Assembly: GCA_037176885.1 (NCBI GenBank)
Contig: JAWWNJ010000121.1
Span: 434,001-498,000, forward strand
DNA: 64,000 nucleotides
Source: Favolaschia claudopus
Taxonomy: Eukaryota > Basidiomycota > Agaricomycetes > Agaricales > Mycenaceae
Direction: 5' to 3'
A model generated the notes under the pieces. That model searched no databases. It worked only from the letters and a program-made list of their open reading frames with translations, and was not told the DNA's origin. Positions 32,840 to 43,617 of the stretch are shown here, in pieces (the stretch's first letter is position 1; each line of letters starts with the position of its first letter). The position numbers and the translations under genes were made by a program.

Positions 32840-34680
32840 GAGGGGAAGGTCGATCCCTCTTATTCGGGATTATGTAATATAAAGCGGTAAGGCCAACAAG
32901 TGGCATGGCCCGCTACCCGGTGTTGAATAGCCAAACTCATAAAGCGTGTAAGGCCGACAATCTGTTGAAAATGTTGCGCATTGCGCAGCATAAAAAACGG
33001 CGGCCCAAATGCTCGCTCGGTCGACGCGTTCGGAGCTCCGCGCGTCGACCAGCTCGCATTGGGCCGCTACCTCCACAACTTTTTCCGCACACATAGCTCA
33101 CCCCACTAGTATACTCCTACTTGATCCCTCACACATCAGAACGAGATGACGAGACAATAATATTGAATAGTTGAGAAGTAACAACACACACGATGGACCA
33201 ACAAAGTCATCAGAGTCAGGAAGAAGCCGACCTGCAGAGAACGGACTTGTGAGGCTTGACTTGGGGCATTGATCGTATCCGCGATGGCGGTTAATTAAGC
33301 TTGAAGGGCACCGGGGCTTGAAATGTTGTTGAATGGATTGAGGGCAGAAAGGTACGGTTTGGGTGGTAGTTAGGATGAGGGAAGGAGACCAGGGGTAGCG
33401 AGCTTGACAACGCGCCAGTATGTCTGGGAAGGTGGTCTTGACACCGACAAACTTCTTGATGAGTCATGACGAGCGGCTTGACACGAGAACAATCGGGCTC
33501 GAGGACACGATGGTTTGAAGTAATGGACAATCTGGTTTGCTTTGACCTTGAAACTAATAACCCGACTTGAGTGAGCGCAGAGAAACTTGAGAGGAAGCTT
33601 GAAGCTGTTTGGGGCATAAGTATTGAAGCGGCGCAAGCGGCACTTGATAGACAAGATTTGCGTATTCGAGCATAATGAAGGAAGGACATCCGAGTCTGAG
33701 TTTGAAAGCTTTGAGCGGTGGCTCCCTAGCCAACGAGAGGCTAACAGCTGAGGATGGGCGCGGAGGTGGTGAGGGAAGAGAGCAAAAGAGGTGGGATCAC
33801 AAACATCAAGAACCATCACGGACTGAATCACGGGATCCCGGGCCGAGGGTCGAGATGCGAGTCCAGACCAGTCCAGGTCAGCAGTTACGTGATACGAATT
33901 GACATTTTGTGATTTTGGGCGACAGGTAAAATTAGGGCGCTATAAAACCCTTACCTAAAGGTAGCGGGAATTCCTCGGCTTTGTTCTGTGCACCATAGTC
34001 GCCGTCCTAGAGACTCCAATGCACTGAAGGAACGTATAGAGAGCCTCAGATTACATTTCAAAGCCGTCGGGAGCATGTTCTGAATTTTCTTTTCATTGTT
34101 TTAGACGGAATCTCCATGTTTTGAACATATTACGAGATTTTCTGAATTTTCCCTTCTTTCGAACTGCGTGAGGTACTGTGGGCTTGTCGCTTAATGTATC
34201 GACATCCTCAATGCACAAAGTAAGTGAAATGGGTCGAAAACTCATTGTTCCGCCCCAGATTGGTTTTTCAAACACCGGGGTGACCGGGCATGCACTCGGT
34301 CGGCAAATTCCACTCGTAGATACGGATTTCGATATCCCAGCGCTGAGATTCGACTATAAAACACTCTCTACCACCTTTCACTACATTCTGTTCACCCAAA
34401 AACCAACCCAGGTCCCTTGACCCCCTGCTAGTAACCTGCACTTTGCCTGAATAGACATATTGACAAAAAGTGAGTTGTATTGAACAGATTCTCCAAATTT
34501 CGTGCTTAAAAATAGCCTGTAGAACACATCCATACCAGCGCTGCATTGCCAAGGCCATCCGGATGCTCAAATGCAAGCAAAACAACCTCACCGAACGATG
34601 CCGCGCTCACTTGAAACTCAGATGATCGGTGACTAAGCTCCGGACCGGTTACCGAATAAGAGGGATCGTCAGTGTTCTCC
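32840..34680. mobile_element. 1841-bp non-autonomous DNA transposon with 9-bp target duplication
   Basis: GCACTTGAA at 32831-32839 is repeated at 34681-34689, and paralogous genes carry this sequence once. The termini share the inverted 17-mer CGATCCCTCTTATTCGG, about 11 bp in from each edge, with weaker similarity outside it. A 9-bp duplication with terminal inverted repeats fits the Mutator-like (MULE) group best. Inside I see no transposase, only short frames (33370-33831 and others) and a long palindrome, so it would need a helper in trans. Confidence 0.75.
33000..33066. repeat. 67-bp imperfect palindrome
   Basis: GCGGCCCAAATG...GGTCGACGCG folds on CGCGCGTCGACC...CATTGGGCCGC around a centre that is itself palindromic (CGGAGCTCCG). 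It lies inside the 1841-bp element. Confidence 0.7.
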
Positions 34681-34956
34681 GCACTTGAACAGCCGCACTT
34701 TCAATTCCACCACATCCCCGTGCCAATGTATCAAACAAGATTCTTCGGCATGGACCAAAAGGTCTTCGGTTTTCTTGATCGAATTTTCGAGCCTGGCGAA
34801 CTTCGAGGATGGGCGGTGACGATGAATGGTATGTAAAACCAGAATAATTGAGACGAGCGCGATGAACACAGTGGTACGCCCCGATATTATGGCAAGTCCG
34901 GCACCAATTATCGTGGAGAAAATGGCACTGTAGGTACTTTGCAAAAGGTCGTGCAT

Positions 34957-35940
34957 GGCAGCTTGTGGTAGGGGAGATGAACAAAGCTACTTCTAACCGC
35001 GGCAGTTAAAGAGACTGCACTGCCTCGTATCAGAAATTCCATTCGAACTACAGGATTAGAATTATTTCTGGCTTCATGATGATTTGATGACGTTTCATTC
35101 TGCGAAAGAAAACATAGATAAGAGGGAATGGGTTAGCGCTGGGACCAGGTTAGCGCTGGCCAAATACGAATATAATACGCATTTTGGCGTATTGTATTCA
35201 TATTCATATCGTATTTGCCTCATGAGCCCGTATCGTATTCGTAGTATATTGTACTCATAGTCACTAGGTTGAATATGAATATATTTTGAATATATTCAAA
35301 TATATTTTCCGTCTCAAAGTTTTTCAACGAAGTGCTCAGAAACGGGTCAAATGAGTACAAAGTCCCCTTTCCTACCTCTGGAATGCATTTTGTTGCATCT
35401 CTACAGATGAATTTGCACCCCAACACTGAGAGACGACACCAAAATCAACTATAATGGTGCTCAGTGTTCACCCGAGATCCCCGTGCATGCCTCGGAACCA
35501 TTGCCGGTCACTGGGTATGCAGCTCAAGCAAATGAGACTCAATTTCAGTCACTCAAATCCGAAATTGATCAGATAATGAGGCAAAACCAACATTGCGCCA
35601 TCCTAATCAGAGCCCCCAAGCTCATGAGAAAGCAGGTCAGTGCCTGTCTGGAATAGTGGGTGCTGCATCTTCCTCCATGATCCCCCAATGATTTTTTAGC
35701 ACTGAAATAACTCAGAAACACTTAAAAAAACGATTGCGGCTCGAAATGCCGAGTTTTGATGGGTATATCAAATTCTGATCGCCAGCTGATAGCAGTTGAT
35801 GCGACACACATCCACTCCGAAAAAATCGGTATTCTCGAGGGCAGGGATTCGCCTTATGGAGACCAAGACTTTCCGCAACAGTTTCCACCACCAGAGAGCA
35901 TCAGAGAAGCTGAGACAATTGGGGAAACTCGGTTGACTTC
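34957..35940. other. intergenic, AT-rich, upstream of family member 1
   Basis: No gene seen. Contains a 19-bp tandem pair GGTTAGCGCTGG near 35131 and 35149, and the AT-rich mini-element at 35151-35266. Confidence 0.5.
35151..35266. mobile_element. possible hAT-derived mini-element
   Basis: It begins TAGCGCTGGCCAAATACG and ends ACTCATAGTCACTA, with TATTCGTATCGTATT-type subterminal sequence like the ends of the hAT element at 53119-58410 (TAGTGCTGTCCA...AATACGAAAT). No clean 8-bp target duplication was found, so this is tentative. Confidence 0.35.
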
Positions 35941-37059
35941 GACTAGGCTGTCGTGGCGCTGCTCGGCCGAATCGCCCCGATCGCGCACGGACCCCCAACA
36001 AACACGGACACACAGAATCGCTTTCTCTTGCCTTCCTTCGTCGCCTTGCCATCACCGCTGCCCGAACATCGTCTACCTTGGCGTCAGACGCGAACTAGTC
36101 TATCCCTGTCTGAATATCCCTCAGGCTATCTGATGCTCTGTTCTGACTCTTGCTTCGACGACACCGATTTGACACCGATGCAGCACCGTTGGTCTCTTTC
36201 GTTCTTCCATCACCCCCGCCCCGAGCATCGTCAACCTTCGCTTCCGACGCTGGTTTCCATGGTTCTCTGAATGGATATGCAATGTCTCTTGCTTTGACGA
36301 CACAGCAACTTACTGCCAAGGCATCACCTGCGGTCCGTTCTTCTGGAAACTTGAATAAATTCAAGGAATCTTACTATTCCCATTGCTCATACTGTTCTTC
36401 AAGTCCTACCTGATCCGCCACTGCAACGGCTCTTCGCTTTAATTAAGCTCGGACTCGGAGGCGGGAATTGTTTCTCTCGAATAGTACGCCGGCCTGCGAG
36501 TACAAATCCTGATATTTCTGCTGCCAGAACACCGTCATCTATCCCTCTCGCGCGGTTGCCCCGAATTTATTTAATCCAACCTCCACCCTCTGACGACTAA
36601 CACACACCCAGTTACAAAGATACCAATCTCCTCACAACACGACAAACTCTGTCAATTTCTTAGTGCGCCTCGGATTGATTGAATTTTGTCGAGCTTGGCT
36701 TCACCATTGCAGCGTCGTCTGTGTTTGTCTGAATTTCCCACTCTGGCTGACTTACTCTGTGTATCGTTCTTACTTCGACGACACCTTTTTCTTCCGGATC
36801 ATCGTCTTCGGCAATTCGGTCTGAGGTAACTCAGCCTACCTCTGGACCATTCACTCGCTCTGTTGCGATTGTCTCATCCATTCCATATAGCTCCGCTGGA
36901 TCACTCAAGTCCACGTCGCGCTGAATGTAATTCATACTGGTAAAGGACACGGCCACTTTCTCTCGCAACTTGGAACGCATCATGCAACAAGTAAGTCATT
37001 GATTCTCTCCATCTCACTTTCGTTGGCGATGAGACCTGTGGCCGATTTATTCACGCTGC
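35941..37059. repeat. second copy of the GC-rich 5' block
   Basis: Around 35960-36080 the sequence CTCGGCCGAATCG, GCGCACGGACC, AACACGGACACACA, CACCGCTGCCCGAAC matches the 5' flanks of the large gene copies. It is followed by diverged spacer without genes. Confidence 0.55.
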
Positions 37060-37990
37060 TGCAGATTTACCACGACGGAGTGAAGATATCGCTTCTCGGG
37101 GAGGTGGAGATTCAGAGGAGGATGCTTCAACATCGAAGTCGAAGGTGCGTGGGTTCGATCTTTGTTTTACACACCTCTTCCTTGTTTCTTTCTTTCGTCC
37201 GTATCTATCTACCCCTCCACTTTCTCTCACTCTATTTACTTGAACCTCGTACGTTCCCAACCATTCTTTTAGAGCATGGTGATCGATTCGTCTTTCCCCA
37301 CGTTCTCGTTTCGTACATGGTTGGTTTCTTTTTCTCCATTTTTTTTGTTCATCTCTTCTCCCTTCTCCTTCGTTAATTCGTCGTTTTTGCCTTTACATTC
37401 ACACTGCTTATGCCTCTTCAGAAGAAGAAAGTCGTCAAGAAACCTAAACTCGTCTCACACCACTCACTCATCGTTCATTGATCGTCCTCGAACGAGGTAG
37501 TCGACATCTCAACCGTCAATTCGATTGTAGTCGACGCCGGTTTACCTTGCCCTCAGAGTTCTCCAGGCAAGGAGGTATTCATGTGCACCCAACCTGATTT
37601 AATTCTTCAGATGACGCCTCTCCCCCGATCGACCACAACCACCCCACGCCCTTCCATCATTCAGAAAATGCACATCGAGGTCCACCCCTCGCAGTTGACG
37701 ATCCCCGAAGAGATATCGCTCGTCGGTCCCGTCGGTTGATGGCGGTGTTGAACTCGACGGCCATGGGGAGTGTGCGGCCGGGGCGGAGGAGGGAGACGGG
37801 GGGACTGGTTGGGTTGGCTGGAGAGGAAGATGGGGATGAAACTGCGAACTCGGAGAAGGGATGAAGAGAATATTCATGTGGATGTGAGCGTGACAGCACG
37901 CGACGAGGAAGATTCAGACCTGGATCTCGATTCGGATTTGGAGTTGGGGTATTCTGATGAGGTTGAGTCGACGCCAACTTACCATTGCTC
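37060..37990 (+). pseudogene. degraded inverted fragment of the large nuclear-type gene
   Basis: On the plus strand the sequence encodes pieces of the large gene in scattered frames: GGGDSEEDASTSKSK with a GTGCGT donor near 37145, KKKVVKKPKLV near 37425 (compare KKVFKKSKPV in copy C), QKMHIEV near 37665, NSTAMGSVRPG near 37750 and EEDSDLDLDSDLELGYSDEV near 37905. Stops and frame changes lie between these pieces. No N-terminal domain is left. It is opposite in orientation to copies A and C. Confidence 0.7.
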
Positions 37991-38059
37991 CCCGATGCTT
38001 TCTTGTAAAATCACCAAGTTGTCAAAATTGATTTTTTGACAGTTTAGGTGCCAAATACC

Positions 38060-38520
38060 TAGCCCTCACAGCCCTAGCGCTTCATCTTACAGGACTCCGA
38101 CATACATACCGATGCCCCGAAAAAGCTCAAATCAGCAAAACCTCCAAATTTGGTACGAGAACTGACCGCACAGCCCCAGCGCTTCTTACCTTACAGGACA
38201 GAGAACTCCGACAGACGTTAAAATCCTCCAAATTTGGTACAACAACTGACCGCACAGCCCCAGCGCTTCTTACCTTACAGGACAGAGAACTCCGACAGAC
38301 GTTAAAATCCTCCAAATTTGGTACAACAACTGACCGCACAGCCCCAGCGCTTCTTACCTTACAGGACAGAGAACTCCGACAGACGTAAAAATCCTCCAAA
38401 TTTGGTACGACAACTGACCGCACAGCCCCAGCGCTTCTTACCTTACAGGACGGAGAACTCCGACAGACGTTAAAATCCTCCACATTTGGTACGACAGCCG
38501 ACCACACAGCCCTCGTGCTT
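38060..38520. repeat. 84-bp tandem repeat array
   Basis: CCTCCAAATTTGGTAC starts repeat units at 38141, 38225, 38309 and 38393 (diverged at 38477), exactly 84 bp apart. A degenerate unit lies at the left. Since 84 is divisible by three, one minus-strand frame stays open through the array (38127-38507), repeating a 28-residue pattern with VVPNLEDFNVCRSSLSCKVR. It lies directly upstream of family member 2. Confidence 0.9.
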
Positions 38521-38608
38521 TATTGTTCTAAGTCTGGTTATGACCGGTGGTGCATAAAACGACCCCGTCTCCCGCATGCGAGAGGTAGCTTTGTTGTTCT
38601 CCCCGCCC

Positions 38609-39418
38609 ATGCACGATTTTCTGCAAAGTACCTACAGTGCCATTTTCACTGCGATAATTGGCGCCGGACTTGCCGTACTGTCGGGGCATACCAATATGTT
38701 GATCGGCCTCGTATCAATTATTCTGATCTTGCATAACATCAATCGCCACCGCCCATCCTCCCAATTCTCCAGGCTCGAAAACGCGATCCGGAAAATTGAA
38801 GCCCTGTTGCTCCAGGCAGAGGAGTCTTGTTCAATGCACTGGCATGGGGATGTGGTGGATCTGAAAGTGCGGCTGTTCAAGTGCGTCCCTGAAGAAGCGT
38901 CTTTGTTTCACAAAACACTAAACCCATCTTTATGCAGGGCAAAATTAGCGGCGGCGAGCATTGAGGCGGAATTTATGATGCATGGAATACGCAACCCCGG
39001 ATTTCTCCCTTTCCTGTCCCAAATTCTGGATACGCTCAGTAGCAAGACGAAAATATCCGAAGCACTACGACAAATGCCGGCATTCATCAAAGAATATACG
39101 CAGAAAATGTGGAGGCTCACCCAGCGAATCCATCGGTGTGCCCAGGAAGTGAAGGAAATTGAGAAAAGCATTCGGGTGTGCACCTTGGCAGATTCACTCC
39201 TTCCCTACTTAGCTGATGGTATTATCTTCTAGATACTGAGCATGAACGAACGCGGACGGTTAATTTTACAGGGGGTGAGGGAGGCGGAAGGAATTGCGAC
39301 AAATAGCATCTCGGGTAAGTCGTTACCTCTATGAGATGAACTTCAGAAAGAGAAAATTTCCACAGGATGCGTTCGAAGACGTGTCGCGGAAATCGCGTCT
39401 ATCAATGCTTCAATGTAA
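38609..39418 (+). CDS. two-TM/coiled-coil family member 2
   Basis: Function unknown. The start MHDFLQSTYSAIFTAIIGAG is conserved among copies, so I prefer it to an in-frame ATG 33 nt upstream. Residues 9-29 and about 31-47 (MLIGLVSIILILHNI) form two membrane segments. RPSSQFSRLENAIRKIE, LLLQAEESC, HWHGDVVDLKVRLF, FLPFLSQILDTLSSKTKIS and CAQEVKEIEKSI are amphipathic helices that look coiled-coil. Intron 1 is 38881-38937 (GTGCGT, 57 nt). Intron 2 is a GTGTGC...TTCTAG intron near 39175-39231. Intron 3 has a GTAAGT donor near 39315. The exons in between read ILSMNERGRLILQGVREAEG, and the last exon CVRRRVAEIASINASM stops at 39418. About 215 residues. From memory, similar two-TM helical hypotheticals occur in other agaricomycetes; unverified. 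Confidence 0.7.
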
Positions 39419-39759
39419 GTGTCCTGCATGCGCAGTCATGCAGAACGCGACGCTTACCTCGTCCTCGTAAATTCAGAGTGTAGACGTGTGTGTAGAGTAG
39501 AATAGCGGGTTTATCGGCAGTGACACTCGATACCTGGTTGACCTCTGTTCAATGTTACATAAACCACAATGATTCTGATACCCCCGTTCCAAGGAGACAC
39601 CGAGGTGAATCAACTTTCAACCAAGGAAGCAAGTAAATATAACACTCGGTACTTTCTCTGATTCTCAGTACCGGAAATTCGGCCAGCAAACGCTGATGGA
39701 TCGACATGCCGGGATCTCAAACAACGTCAAGCGCTGACACAAGGAATGTTAAATTTGGA
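39419..39759. other. intergenic before copy C
   Basis: Downstream flank of family member 2 up to the left edge of the duplicated segment. No gene seen. Confidence 0.5.
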
Positions 39760-39803
39760 CATGGTTTGAACGGATTTTTGAGAGAATGAATAGAGGATTG
39801 ATA

Positions 39804-40068
39804 CTGTAGTATTATGTTCAATTCGTAAGCCGGTTTTGGGTGTGACACCCCTTACGAATTTACCCTTTCGTAAGGGGCCCTGGTGACACTGTGACTTACG
39901 AAAAATTTTCGTTTTTTACCCCCTTTTTAGGTCCAAAATCGCACCAAATTCCGTGTCACAGGGGGGAACCTTTCGTAGGACCCCTTTGTGACGCTGTGAC
40001 TTACGAAAATTTTCGTAGGATTTCGGGTCTGTGACCTGTGACCCTACGAATTGAACGTAATACTACAG
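39804..40068. mobile_element. 265-bp palindromic MITE with TA target duplication
   Basis: TA at 39802-39803 and 40069-40070 flank inverted termini CTGTAGTATTATGTTCAATT (T/C mismatch at one site) with TCGTA following. The interior holds CTTACGAA...TTCGTAAG and a repeated GTGAC-CTGTGACTTACGAAAA motif. Copy A has the empty site, ATTGATATCC with one TA. Ends and TA target fit Tc1/mariner-type MITEs. Confidence 0.85.
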
Positions 40069-40233
40069 TATATCTTGAGCTTACAAAAGAGATATGTACA
40101 TATATACAAAACATTGACAATTTACAAACGATCATCATCCTCTGCATAGGAATTCAAATTGCCCCTTTTTTGGTCACAGACCAATCGGTTTCCCTGCGCT
40201 CGTACGTAACTCCGTCTGCACGAGTAAATTTCT

Positions 40234-41828
40234 GGCCCGATACTGATGGTGGTGGACAAAAATAAAAAAATAAAGAAAATAAAGAAACGAAAATATTGCG
40301 GGAGATTGAGGGAGATTCGGGGATCTCGGGGACATTTCTTGGTACCATTTTCGGCCGACATCGGCTTTTCGCGGTGCTGTCGTGACTCGGATCCACACGT
40401 TACGGCTCGCCGTCTCTTGCGCAGATACTGAAATAAAGCACAAAAAATACTCATTTTGGAGTGAAGAACCCTGAGATAAAGGGAGGATGGTTCTCAAGTG
40501 TAAAGAACACTCCCCAAATATTCACAGCTGCAACGCTGCCCGGGTTGCAGGCCAATTCGTTGCGATCAGCTCTCCAGATACTGACCGGAGTTTGAATTCA
40601 GGATCAATCACGGCAGCTCGTTGATTCAACTTGCTTTCCACCACGTTCATTGGGTTTCGTCCCATTTTCTCGACCGTTGGGGCAGCCAACGTGCTAGATC
40701 TAGTTGTATATATGGAACTCTGCTCAGGTACTAACCAAGATCCTATTCAATCTATCGCAAGATCAGAACCGGCAAATGCCGGTCATGTTCAACAGTCAGG
40801 ATATCGCAAGCACAAATCCAAATGAAGCCTCGGGATTTTGTTCAATGTTTGATGATTCGAGGCCTTGTTTGTCTCTTCCCGTTCATGATCATAGTACATT
40901 TACTGGCGGAACTTATAGCGAGCAGATTGTTTCCTACGAATGACATTTTGAGCATTTTGCTTGCTGCGAGCTCGATTTCGGCTCAACAGCGAAAGTTTGA
41001 ATATGGACAGGTTAGTATTGTTTTGCACGAGATGCATCTTTATTCGGATTGATCATAGTTTCAATGAGGCGGCTTTGTTTTCAGAAATGCTGTTTTTCCG
41101 AATTTTGGTTCCCAAAGTGTCAGATGCGCTACCAAGAGGCCACACAGCTGCTGGCAGCTTCTTGATAGGTACTCAGAGATAGAAATATAGTTTTCAGCGC
41201 GTCTACAACATTTTCTGCTTCAGGCAGAGTTGTTTGATGCCATCCATTTATCACAGTGCTCATTTCGCTTCAGTAGTGTTATTATACCTCCTTATAAGCT
41301 GTTAGGCAGCTCTACCAGGCTTGTAGTAGTCTACTAACAGACCTCTCATCTGCCAACTCTATACCTAGCGTTGTAGCAGTCAAAATTCGGAAAAAGAGGC
41401 ATTTCTTGAAACCAAACCACCACATTGCAACTACGCGCAATCTAAATGCAGACGCGTCTCGAGGAGGGAAATATCTACCTTTTTATATTCAAACTCTGGC
41501 TGTTGAGCTGAAATTGAGCTTGCAGCAAGCAAAATGCTCAAAATGTTATTTGTGGGAACAAAATCTTCGAATAACTGCAAGTAACAGTCAACCACACCTG
41601 TTAAAAGTATTATACATGCTGTATATAGCCAGATACTAGAGCAGCCAAATAGTCAGTTCATTGGATTTGAGGGTGAAGGAGCGTAAACAGATTCAACAGA
41701 AACAGTTCAAGTTGAACTCTAGCCGGGAATGGCCGAGAAGCTGTCAAACCGCGGGATTGATCGGGCCGCGGTTTAAACTCCGGTCAGTATCAGTATCAGT
41801 ATCTGACCACCGCCATGAGTAACCGGCC
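40234..41828. mobile_element. 1.6-kb insertion relative to copy A, imperfect inverted ends
   Basis: In copy A, GAGTAAATTTCT runs straight into CGTTCAGCTAACG; in copy C 1.6 kb lies between. The edges GGCCCGATACTGATGGTGGT and, inverted, GGCCGGTTACTCATGGCGGT match at about 80 percent. An inner inverted pair GATACTGACCGGAGTTT lies near 40575 and 41776-41800, so two elements may be nested. No transposase was found; the frames inside are short. The target duplication is unclear. Confidence 0.65.
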
Positions 41829-41841
41829 GAATCTCGTTCAG

Positions 41842-43035
41842 CTAACGTGTTGCAGAATAAAAAATGAAAAACAAACTAAGGCGTATAGACTGTAGGGTTT
41901 GGCATACATTGCCCCAACGTACAACCGTATCGAAGGGGTTGCCCACGGCGTTACCAAACTCAAGAACGTTGAGCGCGTGGAACTTCTCCAATGCAGCGGC
42001 GACATTGTTTGCATCATCCTAACAAGCACCCAAAAGTCAGCGCGAAGTATAGCAAAAAAGATTCATCAAAGAAACAAGGCGGACATGGGAGATCGGCGCC
42101 CTATTGTCCCGCATTTCAGTGAGAGTGAGATGTTGGAGATGGCTCAAATTGGCAGCGATCATATGGAGGAGCGTCAGCCGCTGGCCCCTATCCCCGTAGC
42201 TCAGCACAGTGACGTTCTGCAACGTCGACACGCCGCGAAGATCCGCAAACGACGCCGCAGAAGTATCAGCGTCGAACTCTTGCGTTAGAAAGATTATCTT
42301 CGTGAGTGGCACATCGGTGAAATCAAATAACCCGAGCAGAGATGGCCGGGTGCCCAACTCGTGTAGCGTGGGGAGGTGGATCCTCTGCATCCCGGGAGGG
42401 AATTCCCTGGGATGGGGGGTAATAACCGTTACCGAATTCAACGTCGCAGAATGGCGATTCAAGAAATCTATCGCTGCCACCGCCGTTTCTCCCAGCTATC
42501 CATGAAAGGTGGCAAGAGCAGGAAACCTAGCGTTCTGGAAAAGCGCGGAGTAGTCCATCATGTAGGGTTCAAATCGGATCAACTCGAGGGCAGACATCTT
42601 GCAGAAAATCGTCGTCAATTTCTTCTCCTCCGCCTTAGCGAGGCGGCCATAACTGTAATCCAGAAGCCAGAACCCTGTCAGTATCATTCTGACCTCGAAG
42701 CCAAGAGATTCCTGGCAATAAAAGAAGGTGGCAATCACTCACACTGCGGACTCCCGCAAGACAAACAAACGAATCTTCCGCACCGGCGACCCTTTCCCCG
42801 TCACCCCCCTCCAGAGCCCTCCCAGAAACAGCTCCAACTGCACCTCGCTACATATCGTCACATCGCGATACAGCATCTGCGTGCCCATATTCCGCAGAAG
42901 TCGCGACGTTCGACACATAGCCGCCAGGTCGGGTGTGGCCAAGCATTCCAGGATGATATAAAGACACTCGTTCGGAAGCCATCGTATGATGGACTTGAGG
43001 GATATAGCTCTCGCGGCGCTACGCATGAAGATCAT
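41842..43035 (-). CDS. F-box protein, duplicate C
   Basis: Paralogue of 24823-26016 with the same three-part exon layout. The first exon reads MIFMRSAARAISLKS then LPNECLYIILECLATPDLAA and TSRLLRNMGTQMLYRDV. The leucine-rich exon carries MSALELIRFEPYMMDYSALF, LNRHSATLNSVTVITPHP and LRGVSTLQNVTVLSYGD. The last exon reads DDANNVAAALEKFHALNVLE and stops at 41842. The differences from copy A are mainly substitutions, including ATRD to ATPD inside the F-box. No disabling change was seen. Probable SCF substrate receptor; target unknown. Confidence 0.78.
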
Positions 43036-43617
43036 GGTGATGGAGGTTGGGAGAGAGATGAGACGTTGTGACCGGAACGGTCACTTGACGTGACAAGACG
43101 CGGCCATTGTTCCACGCCCCACGGTCCGGTCCGGTCCGGTGCTCACTTGGCGACTGGTCACTGAAATCTGCGGAACACTTCTCCTCGTGTAGGCATGCGC
43201 TCCGTGTTGGAGTAGAAGATAAACGTGAGTGGATGGTCTGACGGTGGGTGTCAGCGATGCAAATAAGGTGAAGAGGCGTCAATGAAAGGAAAACGACCCC
43301 ACCTGAGAAAGGAACGCGGTAAGTACACACACGAACAAAAAGGAGGGAAATAATGCCACCCGAGTAACTGCGCAAATTGGTTCCAATTCTTACTTAAGCA
43401 AAAGTACGCAGATAATTTGCGGCGAAGTCTTCGATGACCACGGTATTAGTATCAGAGTGACATGTGACATGGAGGTTCAAGCCGGATAAATATTCAGCAT
43501 CAGATAAATTCACTACCACACCGCATCAGCGTTCCGCGAAACGAAAAAAATCTCGAAAACCACATACTTTAAATCTTAATCCCTAAATCCATTCATCAAT
43601 TCGCCAGTCGACGCGGT
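43036..43617. other. intergenic inside copy C
   Basis: Counterpart of 26017-26596: F-box promoter and 3' flank of the large gene. No gene seen. Confidence 0.5.

Larger units (their letters stand above)
32285..34956 (-). pseudogene. two-TM/coiled-coil family member 1, split by a transposon
   Basis: The 5' part (34685-34956) reads MHDLLQSTYSAIFSTIIGAG then TTVFIALVSIILVLHTI, two membrane segments, and HWHGDVVELKVRLFK. The 3' part (32285-32779) reads FLPFLSQVLDTLSSKTKIFE, ALRQMPASIKEYVQKRW and EVKEIEKCIQ, then after an intron LLSMNERGRVILQG and CVRRRVGDSS to a stop at 32285. The 1841-bp element at 32840-34680 lies exactly at the first splice donor. Both halves remain open, so decay is recent, or the element is spliced out in a 1.9-kb intron (32780-34684). 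Function unknown; family role discussed at 38609. Confidence 0.75.

Noticed and set aside
38127..38507. 126-codon repeat frame as a protein gene
   Set aside because: It has no ATG context beyond the repeats and the open frame follows from an 84-bp period; kept as a repeat.
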